Shown: positions 24,468 through 34,023, counted from the first letter of the stretch. The stretch: 36,191 nt of DNA from DATCRE01 sp964235605 (GCA_964235605.1 CAXSCR010000046.1:1-36191); one strand, 5' to 3'. Translations and numbers: made by a program. Notes: generated from the sequence alone by a model not told the origin.

Positions 24468-27083
24468 TTATGCGGAATTTCTCGCAGCGTTTATAATACC
24501 AAACATACAGCGCATAACTAATTTGCGATATTGCTTTTCAAATTGCTTGTCATTGGCATCTATGGCACGAAGTTGCTGCAAAGCATATTGCTGAATTGTG
24601 ATTAGTGGCAGTACAATTCGCTCTCTAATCTTAACTGAATCTCTATTTGCAGGATTGTTATCCATCAACTCCTCAAGGCCTGAAACTTCAAGTATCATCT
24701 CTTTAGATAACTTGTACTCGTTAAACATCTTCTGCCAGAAGTCGCCGAACTCTTTATCTTTAGCTAAGTAAGCCGTAGCAGGGTAATAACTTTTAGTAAG
24801 CGACATCATGCTATTACCTAACAACGTGCGAAAGAACAATGATTGCTTATACATGCTTTGCAACTCGTTAAGCTTGCCTGCTTTCTTTAATTCTTTTAAT
24901 GCAGATCCCACACCATAAAATCCTGGAATGTTCTGCTTCATTTGAGCCCATGAGCCAACAAATGGAATTGCCCTTAAGTCTTCAAACTTCAATCCGTCAC
25001 TTTGATTTCTTTTAACTGGCCTAGAGCCAATGTTTGTCTCTCCAAAAAAAGATAGTGGAGTAATCTTTTCGAGATATGGTACAAACTTGGGATCAAGTTT
25101 TAAATCCAAGTAAGCTTTGTGACCCTCTTCTGCCAGTGTCTCTAAAATATTTTTTTCACTTTCTGTAGTCTGATTTTTCTTATCTCTGAAAACTGCATTC
25201 TCAATGCCTGCTGAAAGCAGTTGTTCAAGATTATAGATACAAGATGCGGCTTTCCCGAAATTTGAACTAATGGTTTGCCCTTGTACTGTTATTTGAACTT
25301 CTCTATCTTCTATGGTGTCGCCAAGTGAAGCATAAAAGTCATGGGTATTACCGCCGCCACGTGCTGGTGGGCCGCCACGTCCATCAAAGAAAACTGCAGT
25401 TATGCTGTGCTGTCGAGACATCATGGTAAGATTTTCCTTTGCCCTGAAAATTGACCAGTTTGCACGGAGGTAGCCTCCATCTTTGGTACCGTCAGAGAAG
25501 CCAAGCATAATAGTTTGCTTGTTATTTCTCTTTTTTAAATGCTCACGATAGGCAGGTATGTTATATAATACCTCCATAATTGTCTGCGCATTGGCAAGAT
25601 CTTCAATCGTTTCAAACAAAGGCGCAACGTCAAGCGGGAAATCATCATCACCCTTTGGCATAATTAACTTAGCTAACTGAAAAACCTTAATAACATCAAC
25701 TGCAGAACGACAATTACTAATCACATATCGGTGGCAGCCCTGTGGCCCGTTTAATTTCTGAATCTTTGAAATTACACCTATACTCTCAATCGTTTCAGTT
25801 ACAAAAACATCATCGTATTCAAGAGATTGTGGTTTGAATTTCAATTCTAACAGTGTCTCAATCTGTTTCTCATTGGTGAGCTTATCAAAATCTTTTAGCG
25901 TGGGCTGTTTACCTTGTAGTTGTTTTAGAATTGCATCCCAAGCATAGGCATGTTTACGACTATCCTGGCGGATGTCCATGCTCGCAAAATAAAACCCAAA
26001 GATTCTAACCTTCAAGATGAAAGCATCCAATAAATCTAGAAACAAACCACGGTGATCATCAACGAGTACTTTTCTTGCGCTTAATAAATCTGTTACTAAA
26101 TCTTCAGGGTTTGCATAAGATCCTGGTTGATCACAATTACCATATGCCAGCGGATAAATTTTATTTTCTGCTATACTGATAATTTCTTCAACGCCTTTAA
26201 AGGTTAGCCGTCTTTTTAGAAATCTAATATCACGATAGTAACATCTTAAAAGTGTTTGTTGGAGACGTTGGGCTACGCGTATTGTAATATCATGTGTTAC
26301 AAATGGATTTCCGTCGCGATCACCTCCTGGCCAAAAGCCTATTTTAATAAGGTCATAATTGGTCCATTCTTCTGGTTTAATCTGTAAGCCATCTTGCAAT
26401 TTCAGAATGATTTCAGGAATTACATTATAAAAAACGTTTTCAAGGAACCAGCATAAACTTACTGCTTCATCGAAAGGTGTCGGTTTTTCTTTATTGATAA
26501 AGGCGGTCTTACCCAATTGTCTAAGCAAAAGATTAATGTGCTCTAGCCTGCTATCGCGAATAGCCTCCTCCATATCGTTTATTATGGCTAGCACCGAGCC
26601 CGGATAAAATTGTGTAGGATGTGCGGTGAGCACAATACGAACACTGAAATCATCAATTTTCTTCCTTAACTCTTCCATCCTATTCTCAGAAGATGCTCGG
26701 AATAAAAGCGGCGTCAGGGTTCCTTTTCCATTAAGGTCGTTAACTTCATCAAAGGCGGCATCTTCAACAGAATCAAAAAGCACAACTTGCCGCTCAGCAT
26801 ATTGAATAAAACTGAATAATAAATCCAACTGTTCCTCAGGGGAAGCTGTTGGTGCAAAGTCAGAAAAGAACTTCTTTATTATAGACTTAGGATCTTTGCC
26901 CTGACCAAAACCTTCCTCACAAGATTGCTGTAATAATGGAAGAAGCGTTCCTGTCCGGTAAATTCCGGTATAGGGAAGATTTAAAAACAGACTGTTATAA
27001 ATATGGTATCGAATGGACACAGCCTGATCGTAGGTTCTTGACATGAGTTCTTGGTTGAGATCGGGCAAATTTATTAAATCCAT
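24468..27083 (-). CDS. ppc: Phosphoenolpyruvate carboxylase
   Basis: Carboxylates PEP with bicarbonate to give oxaloacetate, refilling the TCA cycle, in the cytoplasm. Catalytic landmarks are present: H155 in LTAHPTQ, the lysine loop GFSDGTKDGG (about 528-537), the flexible FDGRGG loop (566-571) with RGGG just after, and NIGSRPVKR. The C-terminus ends RNSA, keeping the asparagine that binds aspartate or malate in the E. coli enzyme, so feedback inhibition is plausible. 871 aa is normal for the bacterial type. It is a single gene, convergent with the Omp85-like gene. Confidence 0.96.
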   Translation of the reverse strand: MDLINLPDLNQELMSRTYDQAVSIRYHIYNSLFLNLPYTGIYRTGTLLPLLQQSCEEGFGQGKDPKSIIKKFFSDFAPTASPEEQLDLLFSFIQYAERQVVLFDSVEDAAFDEVNDLNGKGTLTPLLFRASSENRMEELRKKIDDFSVRIVLTAHPTQFYPGSVLAIINDMEEAIRDSRLEHINLLLRQLGKTAFINKEKPTPFDEAVSLCWFLENVFYNVIPEIILKLQDGLQIKPEEWTNYDLIKIGFWPGGDRDGNPFVTHDITIRVAQRLQQTLLRCYYRDIRFLKRRLTFKGVEEIISIAENKIYPLAYGNCDQPGSYANPEDLVTDLLSARKVLVDDHRGLFLDLLDAFILKVRIFGFYFASMDIRQDSRKHAYAWDAILKQLQGKQPTLKDFDKLTNEKQIETLLELKFKPQSLEYDDVFVTETIESIGVISKIQKLNGPQGCHRYVISNCRSAVDVIKVFQLAKLIMPKGDDDFPLDVAPLFETIEDLANAQTIMEVLYNIPAYREHLKKRNNKQTIMLGFSDGTKDGGYLRANWSIFRAKENLTMMSRQHSITAVFFDGRGGPPARGGGNTHDFYASLGDTIEDREVQITVQGQTISSNFGKAASCIYNLEQLLSAGIENAVFRDKKNQTTESEKNILETLAEEGHKAYLDLKLDPKFVPYLEKITPLSFFGETNIGSRPVKRNQSDGLKFEDLRAIPFVGSWAQMKQNIPGFYGVGSALKELKKAGKLNELQSMYKQSLFFRTLLGNSMMSLTKSYYPATAYLAKDKEFGDFWQKMFNEYKLSKEMILEVSGLEELMDNNPANRDSVKIRERIVLPLITIQQYALQQLRAIDANDKQFEKQYRKLVMRCMFGIINAARNSA

Positions 27084-27184
27084 TTGTTACCCCCACTATT
27101 TTAAACTATTACCCTTCGTTTTTGTGCAGTAAAACAATCGAATGATGTTAAATTAATCATCATATTTTTTTATTACTTTCAAAA

Positions 27185-27748
27185 ATGCTTTCAGCCCCAA
27201 ACCGAAAAGAATTGACTGACATGGAACTTGTCAGCCAGTATAGGCTAGCAGGTGAGTTATCTATTTTGGGCGAGCTCTATAAGCGATACATGTCCTTGGT
27301 ATTTGGGGTTTGTCTCAAATACTTGAAAGACCGAGAGGGGAGTCGTGATGCCGTTATGCAGATATTTGAAAAATTGATAACGACCCTCCGAGAACATGAG
27401 GTGGAGCATTTCAAGAGTTGGCTTTACGTAACTGCCCGAAATTACTGTTTGATGCAACTTCGCGCGCAGAAAAACAGAAAGTTTCAAGACATAACCTCTC
27501 AATTTATGGAAACGGAAACGCTTAAGCATCTTGAACAAGAGCCTGAAATAGAATCGAACCTGGTAAAGATGGAGTTGTGCATTGAGAGGTTGGTGAACGA
27601 ACAAAAGCATTGTGTACAATTGTTTTATTTGCAACAGAAGTGTTATAAAGAAATAACAACCATTACAGGTTTTGACCTTAACAACGTAAAAAGCTATATA
27701 CAAAACGGTAAAAGAAATCTAAAGATTTGCATGGAACGCAATGACTGA
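27185..27748 (+). CDS. ECF-type RNA polymerase sigma factor
   Basis: Sigma-70 family protein of 187 aa with region 2 (about residues 30-95; LYKRYMSLVFGVCLKYLKD, then a WLYVTARNYCL core-binding/-10 stretch) and region 4 (about 130-180; QLFYLQQKCYKEITTITG, helix-turn-helix). No region 3. It overlaps the next gene by 8 bases, the usual sigma/anti-sigma arrangement, so the product at 27741 is its likely membrane regulator. Target genes are not identifiable from this window. Confidence 0.87.
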   Translation: MLSAPNRKELTDMELVSQYRLAGELSILGELYKRYMSLVFGVCLKYLKDREGSRDAVMQIFEKLITTLREHEVEHFKSWLYVTARNYCLMQLRAQKNRKFQDITSQFMETETLKHLEQEPEIESNLVKMELCIERLVNEQKHCVQLFYLQQKCYKEITTITGFDLNNVKSYIQNGKRNLKICMERND

Positions 27749-29075
27749 TCTAAATCACCATATTAAAAAATATATGCTGGGTGAACTCACCCCAGCTGAG
27801 ATGCATGCCTTAGAGAAGCAGGCGTTGGATGATCCTTTTCTAGCGGATGCATTAGAAGGTAGTGCCTCAATTACCCATGAGGATCTTACTGCAGATTTGA
27901 AAATGATGGAGACATCGCTTTTGAATCGTATCGATAATACACGAAAACTTTCACCATGGGTATGGCCTTTGCGTATTGCCGCTGGCCTTCTTGTTCTTGT
28001 TCTAGCTACTTATTTACTCATAACGATATCCCCAACAAATAAATCAGCCAATAACTTAGCGCTCAATAAACCCAAAGAAGAGACTAATCTTTCGACACAG
28101 AAAGATATTTTAACGGACACAGTTAATGCGCATAATAACACTGAAGCAAATAGGCCGCTTATAACTCCATTGCTAGAACCTAATACTAGACAATTGCTAT
28201 TTCGAAGTGAAGAGGCTGAGCCCGTTGATAATGTATCTGAATTACCACGCGAAAAACCTGAATCCAATATCATCCCAAATAAAACAGAACAGGTTCAAGA
28301 GGAGGAGATAATAAATAGGAAATCAAATGATTATGCAGCCTCAGACGTACAATCTGAAATCTCAAGTCCGTCAGCGCCTGCAGTTGAAATGGCTCCTGCT
28401 GAAAAGAAAGAATTAATTCCTGCTGGAAAGCATTCGAACGATGTTTCTTTTAATAGAGGCAGCGCGGTAAAAATAGTGAAGGGTCAAGTTACCGATGCGG
28501 AAGACGGCACTGCTCTTCCGGGTGTAACAGTTAAAAACAAAGCAACGCAAGAAATAGCCATAACAGATGCTGAAGGAAACTATCAGCTTCCTTTAAATGA
28601 TCTCAATGCTAAACTCATCTTTTCATTTATAGGTCTTCAGGAAGTTGAAGTACCTGTCAATAATCAAGACAGTATCAATATAAAAATGGAAGCAGATTTT
28701 GCTTCTCTCAGTGAAGTTGTTGTAGTGGGTTATGCAGAAAAAGGTAGTGGCTTTATACCTGGGGACCAAGCGGGTTATGAAGTGGCAGATCCGCAAGGAG
28801 GAAAAAAAGCTTTTAAAAAATATTTAGTTGAAAACGTACGCTATCCACAACTAGCACTTGATAACAAAGTACAAGGCAAGGTTACGGTTCAATTCACGGT
28901 ACAGCAAAGTGGTGTCCTTAGTGATTTCAAGGTACTGAAAGGAATTGGTTTTGGATGCGACGAAGAGGTTATACGCTTGATACAAGATGGTCCTAAATGG
29001 AAGCCTGCAAAAAATAATGAAGTCCCTCAGAAAGGAAGAGTGAAAGTAAGATTAAGGTTTACATTGCCAGACTAA
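27741..29075 (+). CDS. Anti-sigma-like / CarboxypepD_reg / TonB-C fusion protein
   Basis: Membrane protein of unusual plan. Residues 1-72 form a helical cytoplasmic part starting HHIKKYMLGELTPAEM, like anti-sigma N-termini but without zinc ligands. A membrane helix spans about 75-97, then a Pro/Glu/Asn-rich periplasmic linker runs to about 240. A CarboxypepD_reg-like sandwich follows (about 246-315; KGQVTDAEDGTALPGVTV), then the motif SEVVVVGY (324-331), and finally a TonB C-terminal domain (about 356-444; GKVTVQFTVQQSG, then GPKWKPAKN). Overlap with the sigma gene suggests co-control. It could sense receptor state through the TonB-C domain and hold the sigma factor, but that is inference. 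The domain calls themselves are well supported. Confidence 0.82.
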   Translation: MTDLNHHIKKYMLGELTPAEMHALEKQALDDPFLADALEGSASITHEDLTADLKMMETSLLNRIDNTRKLSPWVWPLRIAAGLLVLVLATYLLITISPTNKSANNLALNKPKEETNLSTQKDILTDTVNAHNNTEANRPLITPLLEPNTRQLLFRSEEAEPVDNVSELPREKPESNIIPNKTEQVQEEEIINRKSNDYAASDVQSEISSPSAPAVEMAPAEKKELIPAGKHSNDVSFNRGSAVKIVKGQVTDAEDGTALPGVTVKNKATQEIAITDAEGNYQLPLNDLNAKLIFSFIGLQEVEVPVNNQDSINIKMEADFASLSEVVVVGYAEKGSGFIPGDQAGYEVADPQGGKKAFKKYLVENVRYPQLALDNKVQGKVTVQFTVQQSGVLSDFKVLKGIGFGCDEEVIRLIQDGPKWKPAKNNEVPQKGRVKVRLRFTLPD

Positions 29076-29093
29076 ACGATCAAGTTATCTTTG
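29064..29093 (+). promoter_or_regulatory. Candidate internal promoter before the DUF4230 gene
   Basis: TTG (29064-29066), 19 bases, TATCTTTG (29086-29093): a full match to the Bacteroidota consensus. It overlaps the end of the upstream gene. The ATG at 29097 lies only 4 bases after the box, so a transcript from here would be leaderless or start within the first codons. It may be a chance match. Confidence 0.35.
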
Positions 29094-29096
29094 GTA

Positions 29097-29765
29097 ATGC
29101 TCTCCAATGGCAAAATCATACTTATTATAATTTTACTAATTACACTAAGCACGGCAGCGTATGTAATTATTGTAATCATACCCGCAAGGTTAGCAGAGAA
29201 AACATATGAAGGCGCTAAGCAAATAGGCCATGATATAAGTAAAGCTTTTCAATTCACCCCCGAGATTACCGTTAATAACACGGTGGTACTTCAACAACAA
29301 ACACCAATACTAGAATTGGCCACGGTATCACAAAAATTCCAACATCAACATGACTGGACCAACACGTGGATGGGCAGCACAAAAAAAATAAACATAACAG
29401 GCATCTTTGAAGCAAAGGCTGGGTTTAATCTAAAGCAAAAGTTTACCATCCGTATTTCTGATGATGAGGCTATTGTAACTATGCCTCCAGCAAAAATTCT
29501 TTCCGTTGAACTTATTGGCGATGTTAAATTTCATGATGAACATGGTGTATGGAACTGGATCAGAATGGATGATCGCGCAACTGCTATCAGTGCATTTCAA
29601 CAAGACGCAAGGAAGTATGCTGACCAAGCCGACTTTGTGAAGCAAGCTCAAATTAATATGTCAAAAGATTTGCAAAAAATTTTAGCACTACACGGCAAGC
29701 AAATGACAATTGAATTCGGCGATGAGGGCGTGAATAAATATTTGGAAATTGAAAGGGCCAACTAA
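29097..29765 (+). CDS. DUF4230 domain membrane protein
   Basis: 222 aa with one N-terminal membrane helix (about residues 6-29) and a soluble DUF4230 domain outside it. The middle has TKKINITGIFEAKAGF and MPPAKILSVEL, and the tail has helices with LQKILALHGKQMTIEF, all usual for the family, whose function is unknown. The frame opens at a TTG (29091); the ATG at 29097 is chosen. It follows the TonB-C fusion gene by 21 bases, so it may belong to the same operon or use the candidate promoter at 29064-29093. Confidence 0.8.
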   Translation: MLSNGKIILIIILLITLSTAAYVIIVIIPARLAEKTYEGAKQIGHDISKAFQFTPEITVNNTVVLQQQTPILELATVSQKFQHQHDWTNTWMGSTKKINITGIFEAKAGFNLKQKFTIRISDDEAIVTMPPAKILSVELIGDVKFHDEHGVWNWIRMDDRATAISAFQQDARKYADQADFVKQAQINMSKDLQKILALHGKQMTIEFGDEGVNKYLEIERAN

Positions 29766-29785
29766 TTTAGTCAGCCCTTAAAAAA

Positions 29786-30529
29786 CTATACAACTTTTTT
29801 GCGAATGAGTTTTGCGTACGTGCGGCTCACCGGAAAGCTCTTACCATTTTGCATCTTTACTACCATACCGCCATTGAAATGTTTTTCTATTTCTTTGAGG
29901 CTATTCAAATTAATTATGGTACTGCGATGGACTCGAATAAACGTTTCTGGATTTAGAATTTCTTCCAACTTGCCAATACCAGATGAACTTACAAATTGAT
30001 CATTCTTGGTAGTAAGTATGGTGTAATCGCCGGAAGCTTCTAAATACACAATTTCTTCTACTGGTAAATTAAGTAGCTTTTCAGATTTTTGTACAAAGAT
30101 ATGTGAGTCGTACGAAGTCTTGTTTTCTGTTTTTAAGTTACGAAGCAATTCGCCTACGTTGTTCTGCTCAATCTTCATGCGATTAATAGCACGATCGATA
30201 GCCAGTTTAAATCGCTCTTGATCTAACGGTTTAAGCAAGTAATCAACAGCGTTTTTCTCAAAAGCTTTAATAGCATATTGATCATAGGCCGTAACAAAGA
30301 TCACATACGGATCGTGTACTATTTCGTCAAGCACATCAAAGCCAGTCATGCCAGGCATTTGCACATCAAGAAAAATTAAATCTGGCTTTAACTTGTCAAT
30401 AACCTCAACTGCCTCTTTACCTTTTGAGCACTCAGCTATTACCTGAATGTTAGGCATCTGTTGCAAGTATTCTTGCAAAAGGTCACGGGCAAGTTTTTCG
30501 TCATCAACAATTATACAGGTTATATTCAT
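29786..30529 (-). CDS. LytTR-family response regulator
   Basis: Two-component transcription regulator. The N-terminal receiver domain has acidic D9-D10, phospho-acceptor D55 (FLDVQMPG), the conserved threonine in VTAYD and a lysine in YLLKPLD. The C-terminal LytTR DNA-binding domain (about residues 148-245) has EIVYLEASGDYTIL and FIRVHRSTIINL. 247 aa is normal. It overlaps the kinase gene by 4 bases (ATGA), so the pair is translated together. Target promoters are unknown. Confidence 0.93.
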   Translation of the reverse strand: MNITCIIVDDEKLARDLLQEYLQQMPNIQVIAECSKGKEAVEVIDKLKPDLIFLDVQMPGMTGFDVLDEIVHDPYVIFVTAYDQYAIKAFEKNAVDYLLKPLDQERFKLAIDRAINRMKIEQNNVGELLRNLKTENKTSYDSHIFVQKSEKLLNLPVEEIVYLEASGDYTILTTKNDQFVSSSGIGKLEEILNPETFIRVHRSTIINLNSLKEIEKHFNGGMVVKMQNGKSFPVSRTYAKLIRKKVV

Positions 30530-31674
30530 ACGGCTTTACTGTTTAATTCATCTATTGATTGTGTTTCATATGCCTCCCCCCCATGAGGGATAAAAAAACT
30601 CACGGCATATCCCCACTCATTTGAGTGGATGCGCAGCCCTGAGCCGGGGCCAAAGATACTCCTTAATCGCTGATCTGTGTTTTTTATACCTACCCCGCTT
30701 GAACTACCGTCCATTACTTTCTTTGCATTCGATCCTAATCCGTCATCTTTTACCTCAAAAAAGATCATGTTATTGAATTTCTTTACAGTAAGAATAATTG
30801 TGCCCCCTTCATCTTTTGGGGCGATTCCATATTTAACTGAGTTTTCTACCAAGGGCTGAAGTATCATAGGCGGAATTTGTACGCCTAAGCACGAAAAATC
30901 AACCTGCTTCTCAAACTTCATGCGATCACCAAATCGTATCTGCTGAATTCTTATATAATTGTCTATAAAATCTAGTTCATGTACCAATCTTACCATTTGA
31001 TCACCGTGCGAATCAAGCGCATACCGAAATACATCTGAAAGCTGCGTTATTACCTTTCTTGCTTGCTCTTTGCTTGAGCCGATCAAGGTATTTATGGAAT
31101 TGAGCGTATTGAATAAAAAGTGCGGATTGATTTGAGATTTAAGCAGGGAAATTTGCATCTCCTTATTTTTTAGGGTAAGCTCGCTTTTTTCTTGCTCACG
31201 ACTTTGAACACCCTGAAAATATCGAATTACATAATACACACCTACCACTATAATATACTGGTCATGGATGTGAACACCCTCCCACTTGAGTAGACCGATT
31301 AAGTGATTTTTCCAATGTTCATAATAAACATAGCCCTCTATATAATCTTCCAGGTAATAAGAAAGCGAGCCCATCAATAAAAAGTAAACCATTACGCCTA
31401 AGGCATGGCCGGCTACTTGAAAGTAAACACTGTATTTAAAAAGCCAATTGGTGTAAAAGAAAATGCCAATAATTAAAACACAAAGTGCTTCAAATAAATA
31501 AAGGGCATTCCAGAAAATATAAGCATTTGGGTTTTCTAGCTTGTATTCAATAATAGTACCTACCGCGTAATTTATAGCATACCAGACGCAAAGCATTAAA
31601 TATGCTCGCTGCCAGATACGGGGAATGTCTTCGAAGAATTTCAAGGTTGAAAATTGAACAATAAAAATACACAA
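30526..31674 (-). CDS. Sensor histidine kinase, LytS/YehU-type
   Basis: Membrane kinase partner of the adjacent LytTR regulator. Several N-terminal hydrophobic helices (about residues 22-40, 52-74, 84-104, 138-152) form the sensor. A short coiled linker leads to the His_kinase domain with phospho-acceptor H185 in QINPHFLFNTLN. An HATPase domain follows (about 270-370; PLVENSVKYGI, DDGLGSN, GVGIKNTDQRL). No periplasmic sensing domain is visible. The start is uncertain: TTG at 31674 is the longest choice, with TTG at 31644 or ATG at 31596 as alternatives. Confidence 0.9.
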   Translation of the reverse strand: MCIFIVQFSTLKFFEDIPRIWQRAYLMLCVWYAINYAVGTIIEYKLENPNAYIFWNALYLFEALCVLIIGIFFYTNWLFKYSVYFQVAGHALGVMVYFLLMGSLSYYLEDYIEGYVYYEHWKNHLIGLLKWEGVHIHDQYIIVVGVYYVIRYFQGVQSREQEKSELTLKNKEMQISLLKSQINPHFLFNTLNSINTLIGSSKEQARKVITQLSDVFRYALDSHGDQMVRLVHELDFIDNYIRIQQIRFGDRMKFEKQVDFSCLGVQIPPMILQPLVENSVKYGIAPKDEGGTIILTVKKFNNMIFFEVKDDGLGSNAKKVMDGSSSGVGIKNTDQRLRSIFGPGSGLRIHSNEWGYAVSFFIPHGGEAYETQSIDELNSKAV

Positions 31675-31765
31675 TGAAAAGCAAATGCGCTTAACGTTGT
31701 AAATGAACGTTAAAACTTAAAATAACCAGGTAATTAAAGCGGATTTTTTAACAATAAACCTAACG

Positions 31766-31794
31766 TTGGAGCCAAAATAAATTCACTACCTTTA
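31766..31794 (+). promoter_or_regulatory. Candidate promoter for the 409-aa gene
   Basis: TTG (31766-31768), 18 bases, TACCTTTA (31787-31794): one mismatch in the -7 box. It ends 7 bases before the ATG, implying a very short leader. Confidence 0.4.
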
Positions 31795-31801
31795 AATAAC
31801 T

Positions 31802-33031
31802 ATGCGAATTTTATTTTTATTCTTTTTATTGTTATCACACCTTGTTTCAACTCATGGGCAAAATATTACCATTTTCGGTAAAGCCCAAGACGGTGCTACT
31901 GGCGAGCCCTTGGAGTACGCTGCAGTTGGCATAAAAGGGCAGTCTGTTGGAACCATAACAAACCTGCAAGGAGAATTTGATTTTCATATTAGCGCCGAAT
32001 ACCGTAATGAGGTTTTGGTGATCAGTCTACTCGGCTATAAAAACTTTGAAGCACCTGTGTGGAGTTTACTAAACGAGTCCAGCCAAATTATAAAGATGGA
32101 TAAGTCAACTACCTTTTTACCCGAAGTAGTGGTTATTGGTGATCCGCTTTCTGGCGGCGACATCCTAACTATTGCTTTAGCCCACATCAATGAAAATTAT
32201 CCCATGAAGCCTTTTTTGATGGATGGGTTTTACCGGGATATTAAAAAAGTAGATGGAACCTATATTTCTTTACTGGAGGCCGCCATAAAAATTCAGGATG
32301 AAGACTACACAGAACCCCGCAATAAGTCCAAACTCCGTGAACGGGTGTCGCTCGTAGAGGTACGGAAAAGCCATAGTTATGAGCACTTGTATACCGATTT
32401 TTTTGATGAGGATAACCTGCTAGAAGATTTGCTGTTGCATAACAATGTGAGATATCGCCAAATCACAGCCGATGAAGCTCTAATAGGAAATATAAAACGC
32501 GAACAAAATTCATATTACAACGGACATGATATCTATGTTGTATCTAGTGCGAAAGATTATCACTTAAAAATATTCATTGATAAAGAAGACTTTGCCATTG
32601 TACACCTTGAGTATGAAATTGGTGCTTCTGAGGAGGTGATAACCAAAAGAAAAGACCTGAAAAGTAAATTTGCAGGACTAAAGAAAAATATTGATTTCAA
32701 AAGATATGATGGCAAGTTGTACCTAAACTACATGACCATTACTTCTAAAATAAATTGGTATAATATCAAAACTGACGAGCTGAAATTTGAAACGGAATTG
32801 TTTCAACAATTACTCATCAATCAAGTGAATCCCAATGTGAAAAATGGTGTCGGATCAACAGAAAAGATGCGCTCATATGGTCTTCAGCATCAAGATCTAC
32901 CCTACAACAAGAAGTTTTGGGATAACTACAACGTTATAAAAGAGACGCCCCTCGATAAAAAAATCATGTCAGACCTAGAAAAAAATACACCTTTAGAAAA
33001 GCAGTTTGAGCAAAACAAGATTAGGCACTAA
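31802..33031 (+). CDS. Secreted protein with CarboxypepD_reg-like domain
   Basis: Signal peptide (about residues 1-19, ending THGQ), then a carboxypeptidase-regulatory-like sandwich (about 22-103; GKAQDGATGEPLEYAAVGIKG), then a receptor-like LPEVVVIGDP motif (about 105-115), then about 290 residues with no recognised domain that contain repeated Lys/Asp-rich beta strands (DGKLYLNYMTITSKINWY). No barrel or TonB domain. Such proteins are common and uncharacterised in Bacteroidota. It is divergent from the kinase gene, and a relation to that two-component pair is possible but unproven. Confidence 0.78.
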   Translation: MRILFLFFLLLSHLVSTHGQNITIFGKAQDGATGEPLEYAAVGIKGQSVGTITNLQGEFDFHISAEYRNEVLVISLLGYKNFEAPVWSLLNESSQIIKMDKSTTFLPEVVVIGDPLSGGDILTIALAHINENYPMKPFLMDGFYRDIKKVDGTYISLLEAAIKIQDEDYTEPRNKSKLRERVSLVEVRKSHSYEHLYTDFFDEDNLLEDLLLHNNVRYRQITADEALIGNIKREQNSYYNGHDIYVVSSAKDYHLKIFIDKEDFAIVHLEYEIGASEEVITKRKDLKSKFAGLKKNIDFKRYDGKLYLNYMTITSKINWYNIKTDELKFETELFQQLLINQVNPNVKNGVGSTEKMRSYGLQHQDLPYNKKFWDNYNVIKETPLDKKIMSDLEKNTPLEKQFEQNKIRH

Positions 33032-33176
33032 CTATAGGCTTTAAGGAACTGGGTATTCGGAATTATTGGAGTTGGGAACTGGGCATTGGCATTGTGGCAA
33101 TGTATCATCGAGACTTAAAATAAGACTTAATTATACTTTCATGATGCAAAAGTGAATTGAGAGCAGCCAACTTTTG

Positions 33177-33932
33177 TTAGTTAAACTTCACTTTTTCAAA
33201 AAAGAATTGTTTAACCTTGTTTTCAAGGGCCATTACTTTCGGGAAAAGAATATCGTTTTCAATACGTGCGTGGGTAATTAAGCTTTTTTCAAATGACTTA
33301 AGCTCGTTATAAATGACCTTAACATGAAGCGGCGCGTTTTCACCAAGACAATAATCTGAGGTAATTTTTCTGATGCCATCCATTTCATCATCATGCACTT
33401 CATGCTCCATTGCGAACTTCTGAATGGAATTCTTTTCCATTAAGTAAAAAAGTTTACTGGGATGATATTTTCCTTTAGAAGCGCGTTCCAACGCTTGGAT
33501 GTAAACAAAAAGGGTATCCTCCTCATCGTAAATATGCGCAATAAAATCTTCAACAAACAGCGGAAACACCATCTTCAAATCCTTCTCTACTTGTTCAAAA
33601 TCCTCGTGTTTAGCTTCGAATGTTTCAACCAGCCTAACAATATAGGGCAGTTTATGTTTAATAAAGAGAAAATGAGAATGTTTAAGGTATTGAATAATAA
33701 GATCAATGGGGTAAGAAACTAGTGGAAGATCTGCTTCTTGTAAATGTGTTGGAGATTCAAGTTCACGAACAACTTGTTCAATCTTCAAATTGCGCTCGGA
33801 ACAAACTTGCTCCAGCGTGTGTTCAGAATAATCAAAAAACCGGATTCCAAAATAGAAAAGCACATAAGCGTGAACGTAGTTTTGATCTACAAGGTCGGCA
33901 ATACGTTTATCTTTCAGGTCGATCTTCTCCAT
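33177..33932 (-). CDS. Hemerythrin-domain protein, RIC/ScdA-like
   Basis: Cytoplasmic di-iron protein related to the iron-sulfur-repair (RIC, YtfE/ScdA) family. Residues about 8-60 match the ScdA N-terminal domain in shape (LVDQNYVHAYVLFYFGIRF, then HTLEQVCSERNL), but the usual Cys-Cys pair is replaced by FFDYS. The hemerythrin bundle follows, with candidate iron ligands H85/H87, H133, E137, H177 or H180, H221 and E225 (in HIYDEEDTLF and HARIENDILFP). 251 aa is close to family length. Loss of the cysteine pair suggests a changed role, perhaps iron or oxygen/NO handling without the repair chemistry. Single gene. Confidence 0.8.
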   Translation of the reverse strand: MEKIDLKDKRIADLVDQNYVHAYVLFYFGIRFFDYSEHTLEQVCSERNLKIEQVVRELESPTHLQEADLPLVSYPIDLIIQYLKHSHFLFIKHKLPYIVRLVETFEAKHEDFEQVEKDLKMVFPLFVEDFIAHIYDEEDTLFVYIQALERASKGKYHPSKLFYLMEKNSIQKFAMEHEVHDDEMDGIRKITSDYCLGENAPLHVKVIYNELKSFEKSLITHARIENDILFPKVMALENKVKQFFFEKVKFN

Positions 33933-34023
33933 GGTTTTGGTAAAGATAAGGAAACCAAAAAAACACAGCCTAGTATTAACTAGATAATAAATTTAATTTT
34001 AGGTAAATGGGGTTCCTAACAAT

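Noticed and set aside
29752..29780. AAGGGC/GCCCTT inverted repeat between the DUF4230 and LytTR genes.
   Set aside because: The loop is 15 bases and no T-run follows on the plus strand, so it is too weak to call a terminator.
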